From the NCBI GenBank assembly GCA_016860685.1, contig BOJX01000018.1, positions 1 through 41,249 of the forward strand: a DNA stretch of 41,249 nt, read 5' to 3'. The notes under the pieces were generated by a model. It had not been told where the DNA came from and ran no database searches. It saw only the letters and a program-made list of their open reading frames with translations. Origin of the DNA: Planctomycetota bacterium (GTDB lineage Bacteria > Planctomycetota > Phycisphaerae > UBA1845). How positions within the stretch are numbered: the first letter of the stretch is position 1; the number at the start of each line of letters is the position of its first letter. Of the stretch, positions 26,408 through 33,651 are shown piece by piece. Position numbers and translations under genes: made by a program.

Positions 26408-27517
26408 ATGAAGAACCTTAATCTGGATACCTTCGTCGCGGCTTACGATCCGACGCGCCCGCTCGCCGAAGCCTCGACGATTCCCAGCGCCTGGTACACC
26501 GACCCCGCTTTCGCCGAGTACGAGCGCCGCGCCGTCTTTCACGCGACGTGGCAGCAGGTCGCGCGCGCCGATCAGCTCGCCGAACCGGGGTCGTTCGTTA
26601 CGGCGGACGTCGCCGGCGAGCCGATCGTCGTTGTTCGCGGCAACGATCGCGTGCTGCGTGCGTTCTTCAACGTCTGCCGGCATCACGCCGCGGCCGTCGT
26701 CGATCAGCCGTGCGGCAGCCTCAAGGCGCTGAAGTGTCCCTATCACGGGTGGACTTACGGCTTGAACGGCGAGCTTAAGGGCGTGCCCGAGTTCGACGGC
26801 GTGTTGAACTTCAACCGCGCGGACCACGGCCTGGTCCCGGTGCGGGTGGAGACGTGGGAGAGCTTCGTGTTCGTCTGCCTCAATGACGCCGCACCGTCGC
26901 TGACGGATCATCTGGGGCGGATGGCGCCCCGTGTCGCGCCGCTGAACCTGTCCTCTCTGCGCTTCGTTGCACGGAAGACGTACGACCTGGCGTGCAACTG
27001 GAAGGTGTTCGTGGACAACTACCTCGACGGCGGCTACCACGTCCCGCACATTCACAAGGGGTTGGGCAGCGTCCTTTCGTACCAGGAATACCGGATCGCG
27101 TGCGAGGACCGGTATTGCCTTCAATCCAGCCCGATCACCGCTGAAGGCGGTGAGGGGGAGACGGCGTCGGTCCGCGGCGGTGCGATGGCGTACTACTTCT
27201 GGCTGCATCCGAACTTCATGCTCAACTGGTACGCGGGCTACATGGATACGAACCTCGTGCTCCCGCTGGGGGTGGACCGCTGCCGCGTGATCTTCGACTT
27301 CTACTTCGAGAGCGGCGGCGACGACGAACACCGCCGCAGCATCGCCGTCGCGGACCGGATTCAGGACGAGGACATCGCGATCTGCGAATCCGTGCAGCGC
27401 GGGCTGCACTCGCGGGCGTACGACGTGGGGCGGCTTTGCGTCCGGCGCGAAGGCGGGGAGCACCTGTTCCACCGCCTGCTGCACGCGGACCTGACCCGCA
27501 GGGCGAGGGGCGGCTAG
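26408..27517 (+). CDS. Rieske non-heme iron oxygenase, large subunit
   Basis: This 369-aa protein starts at an ATG behind a clear AGGAGG. The Rieske [2Fe-2S] domain has Cys90-x-His92 and Cys110-x2-His113 (VCRHHAAAVV and KCPYHGWTYGLNGELKG). The catalytic domain has NWKVFVDNYLDGGYHVPHIH, giving His211 and His214 as iron ligands, and Asp322 in IQDEDIAICESVQRG as the likely third. The match to choline/carnitine-monooxygenase-like and phenylpropionate dioxygenase-like alpha subunits is good, including WQQVARADQL near residue 50 and the C-terminal HSRAYDVGRL. The substrate cannot be deduced. No reductase or ferredoxin gene is adjacent, so electrons must come from a partner encoded elsewhere. Confidence 0.93.
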   Translation: MKNLNLDTFVAAYDPTRPLAEASTIPSAWYTDPAFAEYERRAVFHATWQQVARADQLAEPGSFVTADVAGEPIVVVRGNDRVLRAFFNVCRHHAAAVVDQPCGSLKALKCPYHGWTYGLNGELKGVPEFDGVLNFNRADHGLVPVRVETWESFVFVCLNDAAPSLTDHLGRMAPRVAPLNLSSLRFVARKTYDLACNWKVFVDNYLDGGYHVPHIHKGLGSVLSYQEYRIACEDRYCLQSSPITAEGGEGETASVRGGAMAYYFWLHPNFMLNWYAGYMDTNLVLPLGVDRCRVIFDFYFESGGDDEHRRSIAVADRIQDEDIAICESVQRGLHSRAYDVGRLCVRREGGEHLFHRLLHADLTRRARGG

Positions 27518-27520
27518 TGT

Positions 27521-27590
27521 CCCGAGTTGCAAATTCGTTGCTCAATTCGGGAGTGCGGACCTCCGGTCCGCACGGGGGGAGCAGAGCTCC
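27521..27590. repeat. Three consecutive stem-loops between convergent genes
   Basis: The 127-nt gap after the Rieske gene holds three hairpins in a row: 27521-27551 (9-bp arms CCCGAGTTG/CAATTCGGG with one G-U pair, 13-nt loop), 27553-27573 (perfect 9-bp GTGCGGACC/GGTCCGCAC, 3-nt loop) and 27578-27590 (5-bp GGAGC/GCTCC). There is no T-run. They may act as a two-way terminator or be a copy of a dispersed intergenic repeat. Confidence 0.55.
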
Positions 27591-27644
27591 GCGCTCCTCA
27601 TCAAAGGCAAAGAACTTATGACTCACCACACGGGTTCAACCCAG

Positions 27645-28646
27645 TCAAAACAGGATGCGTTTCAGGCGCCGGCGGGTTTTCGGGGAGGCGGTTTCGGACC
27701 ACCGGCCAAGCCCGTAAAGGAGATTCCAGCCGCCAAGCATCAGGAGCATCACGCGCGGCGCGAGGCGCTGCTGGCGGGCCAGTTCTTCGTCGAGACCGAC
27801 GTGCTGTGACGACGCTGCAATCAGCACTGCGAAGAACCCGCAGATGATCACATTGACGGACAGGTAGGTGCGCTTCGAGATTGTGCGTACAAGCGGTTCG
27901 CGAATGCCCCGTCGCCGCAGAATGACGTTCCGGGCGACGTCCTGAAGGCTCAACACGTCGGCGAATCCCCTGGCGCTGCAGCCGCAGGTCAGCGAAATGT
28001 GCTCGGTTTCGTCTGCCCCGGTCCGGAAGATCAGACGTTGCGGGTTTGCGGCTTCAAGCTCACCCCACGGGTAGGACGTGACGCGGCCGTCCGTGTGATG
28101 GACGTTTAATCTCTCCGCATCCGCCGTCCAGCGTCGCGCCGTGCGGTTGCGCCAGGTCCAGCGCAGTTCACGGCGATGCAACCAGCACACCCCCGCGGGC
28201 AGCAACATGAAAAAACAGAAGCCGAAGAGCAGGGTGAGGATGGCGGGAACGAAAGCGTTCACGTCCGTCTCCGCAAGCTCGACAAGGCGCGCCAAGGCGC
28301 TGGGTCGGCCCGGGCGCGATGGTATCCCCAGCATTACGGCGAACAACAGCGCAAAGGCTGCACATCCACCCAGCGGGAACCAGCGGTCCCAGTTAAACCT
28401 CCCTTCCAACCGGAACTGTCCGGTGCGGAAGGCGTTGCGCCGCGCCCGGCGGACGTGCCGCTGAAGGAGTCGCACGTCAACGGATGACGGCAGAATCAAG
28501 CGCGACAGCTCCGGATTCTGGAACAGGACGCGGACGCTCAGCACGAGCCAGTTTCCGCGCAGCGTCACGTCGCCCCAGGGAACCTCAACCGCGTCTCCGC
28601 GTCGCGGCATCAGGCGCAATCCAGCCCAGCTCGCTGATCCCTTCAT
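27645..28646 (-). CDS. Membrane protein of unknown function with PH-like segments
   Basis: This 333-aa protein is not recognised. The first 80 residues are soluble and beta-rich (GDAVEVPWGDVTLRGNWLVL). Two membrane helices follow near residues 95-115 (GGCAAFALLFAVMLGIP) and 135-158 (FVPAILTLLFGFCFFMLLPA). A second soluble part (about 160-240) contains DAERLNVHHTDGRVTSYPWG, LEAANPQRLIFRTGADETEH and CGCSARGF; the VTSYPWGELE and VPWGDV phrases recall the strand pattern of bacterial PH-like (YcxB/PHb) domains. Two more hydrophobic segments lie at the end (VNVIICGFFAVLIAASSQ, MLLMLGGWNLLYGLG). The ATG at 28646 has no strong ribosome binding site, but TAGAAT and TTACAA upstream on the minus strand could form a promoter with a short spacer. 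It stands alone, divergent from lpxD. Confidence 0.75.
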   Translation of the reverse strand: MKGSASWAGLRLMPRRGDAVEVPWGDVTLRGNWLVLSVRVLFQNPELSRLILPSSVDVRLLQRHVRRARRNAFRTGQFRLEGRFNWDRWFPLGGCAAFALLFAVMLGIPSRPGRPSALARLVELAETDVNAFVPAILTLLFGFCFFMLLPAGVCWLHRRELRWTWRNRTARRWTADAERLNVHHTDGRVTSYPWGELEAANPQRLIFRTGADETEHISLTCGCSARGFADVLSLQDVARNVILRRRGIREPLVRTISKRTYLSVNVIICGFFAVLIAASSQHVGLDEELARQQRLAPRVMLLMLGGWNLLYGLGRWSETASPKTRRRLKRILF

Positions 28647-28863
28647 TCAGGAATTGTCGCCTGAGGGCGGGCCCTGTGCGATTCTAAAACCGGGGCGAGG
28701 TTGTAACGCGGGGCGGATCGGAGATAGACAGGCAGACGCCGGTTGCGGCGCGAGGTGAGCGAACCCGAAAAAGTTGCAACAAACCGCGGATTCGTGCAGT
28801 CTTGGGGGATCGGCGGTTACGGCGGGCCTGGGGCTGCGCGGGGCGCCGGGGTGGGATGGGGAC
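28647..28863. other. Divergent intergenic region upstream of lpxD
   Basis: This 217-nt spacer has a TAGAAT hexamer near 28680 on the minus strand, a plausible -10 for the membrane protein gene. For lpxD no clear promoter is seen. The lpxD frame is open further upstream (to 28774), so an earlier start cannot be excluded. Confidence 0.35.
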
Positions 28864-29937
28864 GTGGCGGGTTCAAAACTGAGTGAGCTGTGTCGTCGGA
28901 TCAGCGCCGCGGGATTTCCGGCCTCGCTGGAGGGGGCGGACGTTTCGATCGCGGCGGTGAATACGCTGGAGGACGCGGTCGAGGGGGAGCTGAGCTTCCT
29001 GTCGAACCGGAAGTACCTGCGTCTGCTGGAGACGACGCGGGCGTCGGCGGTGATCGCGGCGCCGGACGTGGTGGTCCCGGACGGGCGCAGCGTGGTCCGC
29101 TGCGCCGATCCTTATGCGGCGGTGACGGTGGCGATTGTGCTGCTGCACGGGCATCGGCGACACCCGCGGTGGGGGGTGAGCAGCCGGGCGGAAATTCACC
29201 CGAGCGCGTCGATCGGTCCGAACGCGAACATCGCGCCGCACGTGACGGTGGGCGAGGGGGCGGTGATCGGTGCGGACTGCACGTTGTACCCCGGGGTGTA
29301 CGTCGGCGATCGCGCGCGGCTGGGCGACGGGACGGTGCTCTTTCCGAACGTGGTCGTGTATGACGAGTGCGTGCTGGGCCGCCGAGTGACGATCCACGCG
29401 GGGACGGTGATCGGGGAGGACGGGCTGGGTTACGCCCCGGTGGGGGGGAAGTGGCTGAAGATTCCGCAGGTGGGTCGGGTGGTCATCGATGACGACGTGG
29501 AGATCGGGGCGAACTGCGCGATCGACCGGGCGACGCTGGGGATGACGCGGATCGGCACGGGCTCGAAGTTCAGCAACCTCATCGCGATCGGACACGGCAC
29601 GAAGGTCGGTGAGAACGCGATGTTCGTCGCGCTGGTCGGAGTTGCGGGATCGGTGACGGTGGGGAAGAACGTGACGCTCGCGGGACAGGCGGGCCTTGCC
29701 GGGCACCTGACCGTCGGGGACGGGGCGTCGATCGGGGCGCAGGCGGGCGTCGCCGGGGACGTGCCCGCGGGCGCCAAGTATCTCGGCGCCCCCGCGGTGG
29801 AGATCAACGAGGCGAAGCGTCAGTTCATCGCTGTGCAGCGCCTGCCGGGGTGGTCGAAAGAAGTGAACCAGCGCCTCCGCGACCTGGAGGCGGAACTCGC
29901 CCGGCTGCGCGCGAAAATGAACGGCGACCAGGAGTGA
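28864..29937 (+). CDS. lpxD: UDP-3-O-acylglucosamine N-acyltransferase LpxD
   Basis: This protein is 357 aa from the GTG at 28864, which places SKLSELCRRI at the usual LpxD N-terminus; E. coli LpxD has 341 aa. The N-terminal domain (1-105) contains NTLEDAVEGELSFLSNRKYL, the LpxD uridine-binding pattern. A left-handed beta-helix of hexapeptide repeats follows (IHPSASIGPNANIAPHVTVG onward), with GEDGLGYAP, DRATLG and His244 in NLIAIGHGTKVGENAMF as the catalytic base. The C-terminus is a helix (VNQRLRDLEAELARLRAKM) as in known LpxD trimers. The enzyme adds the second acyl chain in lipid A synthesis in the cytosol. LpxD is normally near lpxA, fabZ or bamA; here it stands alone and ends 6 nt before a convergent gene. 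Confidence 0.95.
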   Translation: MAGSKLSELCRRISAAGFPASLEGADVSIAAVNTLEDAVEGELSFLSNRKYLRLLETTRASAVIAAPDVVVPDGRSVVRCADPYAAVTVAIVLLHGHRRHPRWGVSSRAEIHPSASIGPNANIAPHVTVGEGAVIGADCTLYPGVYVGDRARLGDGTVLFPNVVVYDECVLGRRVTIHAGTVIGEDGLGYAPVGGKWLKIPQVGRVVIDDDVEIGANCAIDRATLGMTRIGTGSKFSNLIAIGHGTKVGENAMFVALVGVAGSVTVGKNVTLAGQAGLAGHLTVGDGASIGAQAGVAGDVPAGAKYLGAPAVEINEAKRQFIAVQRLPGWSKEVNQRLRDLEAELARLRAKMNGDQE

Positions 29938-29943
29938 CTTTCG

Positions 29944-30699
29944 TCAGTTGCCGTCTCCGTCGAGTTTCCGCGGCGCTCCGCGTTCGGCGGGCAAATCGTC
30001 CAGATACCGGAGGATGCGTTCGGTGAACGCCTTCGGATCCTTCAGGTAGCAGGGATGCGGCGCGTCGGGCATGACGAAGAGTTCGCCCTTCGGCACGGCT
30101 TCAACGAGTCGCTTGCCCACCTCGACGGGAAAGCTGGTGTCCTTCTCGCCCCAGATGGCGAGGACGGGGACGGTGATCCTGGACAACCGGTCGCGGTATT
30201 CGTCGATGCCGGCCGGCGAGACGGCGATGAAGCCGGCGACGCGGTCCGCATGATCGAGAAGAAAGGGGAAGGCGAAGGCGCCGCTCATCGACGAAGCGAG
30301 GACGACCGGTTTGCGCTCCGTCAGCAGGGGGAGCAGTTTTTCGAGAAACTTCTCCTTCGGGACCGAGCAGGGTTTCGTCTGTCCGAAGCCCGGCAAGTCC
30401 GGCGCGAAGACGCGACGGCCGGCGCGGGCGAGCGCTTCAAGAACGCCGTGCTCGCGCCAGACCTCCGACGTGAAGCGTCCGCCGTGCAAAAGGATGACGA
30501 CCTGGCCGTATTCGGGACCGGATTCCAGCAGGTGGACCGTGCAATCCTCGACGACGACCTTCCGCTCGTTGATCCGGGCGATTCCGGGGTCTTGCGCCGC
30601 GGGTGCGGGCTTTCCGGTTTCGGGAGCGGGTTGCTGCTGAGCGGTCGTCATTGAAAGACCGAGAACGAGCGCAACAAGCGCGATCTGCTTCGTCCGCAT
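29944..30699 (-). CDS. Exported alpha/beta hydrolase, ABHD14-like
   Basis: This 251-aa protein starts at an ATG behind GGAGG and has a signal peptide (MRTKQIALVALVLGLSMTTA). The mature part is a single alpha/beta hydrolase domain. LLHGGRFTSEVW is the oxyanion region, FAPDLPGFGQTK follows, and the nucleophile elbow is ASSMSGAFAFPFLL (Ser139), with Asp187 in WGEKDTSFP and His215 in APHPCYLKDP. The Ser-x-Ser-Gly elbow with PFL after it and the HPCYL block match human ABHD14A/B (CIB) much better than ordinary Gly-x-Ser-x-Gly hydrolases. ABHD14B is reported to remove acetyl groups from lysines using CoA. The predicted export makes a CoA-linked role less likely here; the substrate is unknown. Confidence 0.88.
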   Translation of the reverse strand: MRTKQIALVALVLGLSMTTAQQQPAPETGKPAPAAQDPGIARINERKVVVEDCTVHLLESGPEYGQVVILLHGGRFTSEVWREHGVLEALARAGRRVFAPDLPGFGQTKPCSVPKEKFLEKLLPLLTERKPVVLASSMSGAFAFPFLLDHADRVAGFIAVSPAGIDEYRDRLSRITVPVLAIWGEKDTSFPVEVGKRLVEAVPKGELFVMPDAPHPCYLKDPKAFTERILRYLDDLPAERGAPRKLDGDGN

Positions 30700-30779
30700 A
30701 CCGATCCTCCGAGGTCCGGCGGAAATTGCGCCTTCCTGCGGCCGGAGCGAGCGCGGCGTCCTTGATGCCGCTTGAGGCG

Positions 30780-30810
30780 CTGAAAGCCGGTGCGAGTAAT
30801 CTCCGATAAT
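30780..30810 (+). promoter_or_regulatory. Putative promoter of the transglutaminase-like gene
   Basis: CTGAAA (30780-30785) and GATAAT (30805-30810) are 19 nt apart; the -10 is near consensus. Transcription near 30817 would give a leader of about 68 nt with AAGGAG at 30871-30876 before the TTG start. Confidence 0.35.
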
Positions 30811-30884
30811 CCGCGAGTGTCGGATCTTATCGAGGGGGAGTCAGGCGGCAACGCGCCGCGGATTGTGAGGAAGGAGCCTCATCG

Positions 30885-31766
30885 TTGAGAGCGTGGAAAG
30901 CGGCGTGGGTCGTCCCCGCGGTTCTGGGGCTGGGCGGCGGTGTATGCTGGCTGCATGCGGCGCTGGATGCGGCGGCGCTTCGACGTTTTGCGCGCACGGT
31001 GGTTGATCCTCAGCAGCCTCCGGACGACCAGATTCTCGCGCTTTCCCGGTGGATTTATGAATCCCGCCCGTCTTCGCGGAACCCCTCGGGCTTCGTGCTC
31101 CGCTCGCTCGGGGCGACGCCCCTTCAGGTGTTGTCCAGCGGCGGAGATTGCGCCGACAAGGCGCGTCTGCTGACGGCGCTGGCGGATTCGTTGAACCTCG
31201 ATGCCACGCCGGTGATGCTCTTCGACCCGCGCAACGGGAAGCCCGTGCATACCGTGGTGGAGGTCGAGTACGCCGAGGGGCGGCGCTTCGTCGTGGATCC
31301 GAGCTACGATCTGCACTTCCCTCATCCCGAGGGGGGGTATCACGATGTGATATCGCTTCGCCGAGCGCCGCAGGCCGCGACAGCGAGGATCCGCGAAGCA
31401 GTCCGCACGTCGCCGTGGCCGGCGCGCATCCACTTCCGCAACCTGCCGGACTGCGACTACGCGACGGCGTCGACGTTCAACTGGAACGGCGGGGGGTTGC
31501 GGCGGCTGGCGTTCACGATTCTGCACGGTTTTTACGGAGATGACGTCCACCGCCTGCACCGTCCTGCGTTTCTGGAGAATCCGCCGCTGGCGGTGGGACT
31601 GATGCTTTTCGGATCGAGCGCGGGAGCGGCGCTGCTTCTGCTCATCCTCCGCCGTCTGATGCCGCGATCGCGCCGCTCGACGCGTCGGGCGATTCCGCTG
31701 GTCACTCCCGAGCGATCCGTGCGTTCCCTGGGGTGCGGTCACCCGCAGAGTCTCACCGCCCGCTAA
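30885..31766 (+). CDS. Membrane-anchored transglutaminase-like protein
   Basis: This 293-aa protein has a TTG start (30885) 8 nt after AAGGAG. An N-terminal membrane helix (AAWVVPAVLGLGGGVCWLHA) is followed by a transglutaminase-like domain: SSGGDCADKARLLTALADSL supplies Cys89, KPVHTVVEVEY supplies His122 and RRFVVDPSYDL supplies Asp138, the full catalytic triad in the expected order and spacing. A second hydrophobic segment lies near residues 236-258 (PPLAVGLMLFGSSAGAALLL), followed by an Arg-rich tail. Both ends therefore look membrane-bound with the catalytic domain in the periplasm. Such bacterial proteins can be peptidases or cross-linking enzymes; the substrate is unknown. It stands 200 nt before the repeat lipoprotein gene. 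Confidence 0.85.
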   Translation: MRAWKAAWVVPAVLGLGGGVCWLHAALDAAALRRFARTVVDPQQPPDDQILALSRWIYESRPSSRNPSGFVLRSLGATPLQVLSSGGDCADKARLLTALADSLNLDATPVMLFDPRNGKPVHTVVEVEYAEGRRFVVDPSYDLHFPHPEGGYHDVISLRRAPQAATARIREAVRTSPWPARIHFRNLPDCDYATASTFNWNGGGLRRLAFTILHGFYGDDVHRLHRPAFLENPPLAVGLMLFGSSAGAALLLLILRRLMPRSRRSTRRAIPLVTPERSVRSLGCGHPQSLTAR

Positions 31767-31794
31767 CCTTCGTCCGCGGGTCTTGTCTGATCGG

Positions 31795-31846
31795 GCGGAC
31801 GGTCCGCGCGATCCGGCATGGCGCGGCGCACGCCCGGACCGTCCGC
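31795..31846. terminator. Long inverted repeat after the transglutaminase-like gene
   Basis: GCGGACGGTCCG (31795-31806) and CGGACCGTCCGC (31835-31846) are perfect 12-bp inverted arms around a 28-nt loop. It starts 28 nt after the stop codon. A weak T-rich stretch (GGTTTACTT) follows. It may terminate the upstream transcript or protect its 3' end. Confidence 0.45.
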
Positions 31847-31966
31847 ACAGGTTTACTTGAACGATGGGGACACGGTCACCGTCCGCACCGAGGTTGCGGG
31901 CGGGTGAAGCGGGGCGTCGTTCGTCCCGGTCCGTTGTAAACATTCAAGGTCTGTTCAGGAGAACGC

Positions 31967-33523
31967 ATGATGCAAAGCGGATTGCAGCGGTTATGTGCCG
32001 TGATCGCGGTGGTGGTGTTGACGATCATCACCAGCGCCTGTGCGCCGTCGTCGGCACCGGGAGGCGGTGGCGATGGGGAGGACTCGGGCGCTCCTGGCGC
32101 ACCCGGGCGGAATCCGGCGGATGACGCGCCCACCGCCGATGCAGGGGCGGAGTTCAGCGTCGAATCCGGAGCGTGGGCTCATCTTGAAGGGGAAGGAGTC
32201 GCCGGCGAGGTGTCGAGTACGTTGACGTTCTCGTGGCGGCAGGTCGGCGGTCCGCCCGTCGTTCTCGATGATCCTGCCTCGCGAACGCCGGGCTTTATCG
32301 CGCCGATCCTCGATGAAGATGCGACGCTGACGTTCGAGCTGGTCGTCTCCGACGGAACACGAAGCAGCGCTCCCGACCGGGTCATTGTCGTCGTTCACCC
32401 CGCCCCGGCGGGCGCCAGCGTCGTCGCGTCGTGGGGCGGAGCATCGTCGCCGGTGGACGCCGAGGTGGACTGGCGGCTTCCGTCGGGCGCGTGGGCGGAG
32501 GTGTTGCGCGGAGGCTGGGGAGAAAGCGGGATCGAAACCCTGCGCCTCCCGGTCGAGCTGCTTGAGGACGGGCTGCACTTCGTGGAGTTCAATTTCGGGG
32601 GCGACGGTCGTTACGCGGATCTGAACTTCCGCCTTCGCGCCGGCGACTTCACGTTCACGTTTAACGATCGCGTGCAAGGCTCGTTCCGCCGCGTCATCGC
32701 GCTGGATGTGCTGGGGGGCGTGGTTCGCCCGGTGTTCAATTCGTGGCGCGTTTATGACGAACCGGACGCAGCCTTGACGACCGGAGTGCATGCGGTGGAA
32801 CTGCTCGCCGGCTGGCGCGAGGCGTCGAATGTCGTCAGTGGTTCGGTTCGGATGATCTACCCGGACGGCACGGAGGCGGAGAAGTTCGGCCACGTCTGGG
32901 CGAACGAGGGACTCGAACGCATCATTGTTCCCTCGGGCCTCGACGTCGCCGACGGAGATTACACGATCCTCTTCGACCTGGCCGGCGACGGGCGCTACGC
33001 GGACGTGAACGCCGTCGCCTCGATTCTGGACGAGACGGTTCGCGTCGACGGGCGGCTGACGGGCACGAAGCAGTGGGTGGTGGGAGCGGACGTGACCGGC
33101 GGCGACGCGACGATCGTCTTCAACGGCTGGGCCGATGCGGGGTCGCCGGATGCCGCCGGGGTTTCCGGGAAACATCCGCTGGAAGTGGTCGGCGGCTGGC
33201 GCGGCGCATCCAACGTGATGCAGCTCTCGGTGAACGTGACGACGCCCGACGGAGCAGCCCTTGAGGCGCGTCGGTTTCCGTGGGCGCTTCAGGGGTACGA
33301 GCGCATCTTTGCTCCCGAGGGCGTGCCGATCGACGACGGGGTGTACACGCTCGTCGCCCGGCTTTCCGGCGACGGCCGTTACGCTGACGTGGATTTCCAC
33401 GCGACGCTTCTGAACTGGCGCTTCGACGTTCAGGATCGTCTTGTCGGCACGCGTGAATACCTCATCAAGGTCGAGGTCGTGGACGGAGTCGCTTTTGAGG
33501 TCAGCAACACCTGGCGCGAGTGA
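31967..33523 (+). CDS. Lipoprotein with a PKD/REJ-like domain and three 128-aa repeats
   Basis: This 518-aa protein has a clear lipoprotein signal: hydrophobic LCAVIAVVVLTIITSAC with Cys25, then a Gly/Ala/Pro-rich linker. An AGGAGA site precedes the ATG. Residues about 55-145 form a PKD/REJ-like beta domain (PTADAGAEFSVESG, STLTFSWRQVGGPPV, LTFELVVSDGTRS). The rest is three repeats, each marked by the phrase G-D-G-R-Y-A-D-[LV]-[ND] at about residues 211, 339 and 467, a spacing of exactly 128 residues. Each unit also has ELL..GW(R/G)..SN or similar, then a DG.Y/H-[TF]-..[FA]-L/F strand before GDGRYAD, and a V.G..R.[VY] strand after it. The repeat has no name I know. It is probably surface-exposed or periplasmic. 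A strong terminator follows. Confidence 0.82.
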   Translation: MMQSGLQRLCAVIAVVVLTIITSACAPSSAPGGGGDGEDSGAPGAPGRNPADDAPTADAGAEFSVESGAWAHLEGEGVAGEVSSTLTFSWRQVGGPPVVLDDPASRTPGFIAPILDEDATLTFELVVSDGTRSSAPDRVIVVVHPAPAGASVVASWGGASSPVDAEVDWRLPSGAWAEVLRGGWGESGIETLRLPVELLEDGLHFVEFNFGGDGRYADLNFRLRAGDFTFTFNDRVQGSFRRVIALDVLGGVVRPVFNSWRVYDEPDAALTTGVHAVELLAGWREASNVVSGSVRMIYPDGTEAEKFGHVWANEGLERIIVPSGLDVADGDYTILFDLAGDGRYADVNAVASILDETVRVDGRLTGTKQWVVGADVTGGDATIVFNGWADAGSPDAAGVSGKHPLEVVGGWRGASNVMQLSVNVTTPDGAALEARRFPWALQGYERIFAPEGVPIDDGVYTLVARLSGDGRYADVDFHATLLNWRFDVQDRLVGTREYLIKVEVVDGVAFEVSNTWRE

Positions 33524-33568
33524 GTCGTTGATCCGCCGAGCGCCGGCCGCGGTGGAAGGAGGAGGGGC

Positions 33569-33612
33569 CGCCGGGCGGAGTCAGGAGTCGCCCGCTCCGT
33601 CCGGCGCGTTTT
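33569..33612 (+). terminator. Intrinsic terminator after the repeat lipoprotein gene
   Basis: CGCCGGGCGGAG (33569-33580) pairs with CTCCGTCCGGCG (33595-33606) over 12 bp with one G-U pair and a 14-nt loop, followed after 2 nt by TTTT. It begins 46 nt after the stop codon at 33523. Confidence 0.6.
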
Positions 33613-33651
33613 CCTTGAGGCTCGGGGGCGGCTCGGTCATGAAACCGCGTC

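Noticed and set aside
31991-33400. 469-codon minus-strand frame opposite the repeat lipoprotein
   Set aside because: No start signal and no protein-like pattern; the plus-strand repeats and lipobox are convincing.
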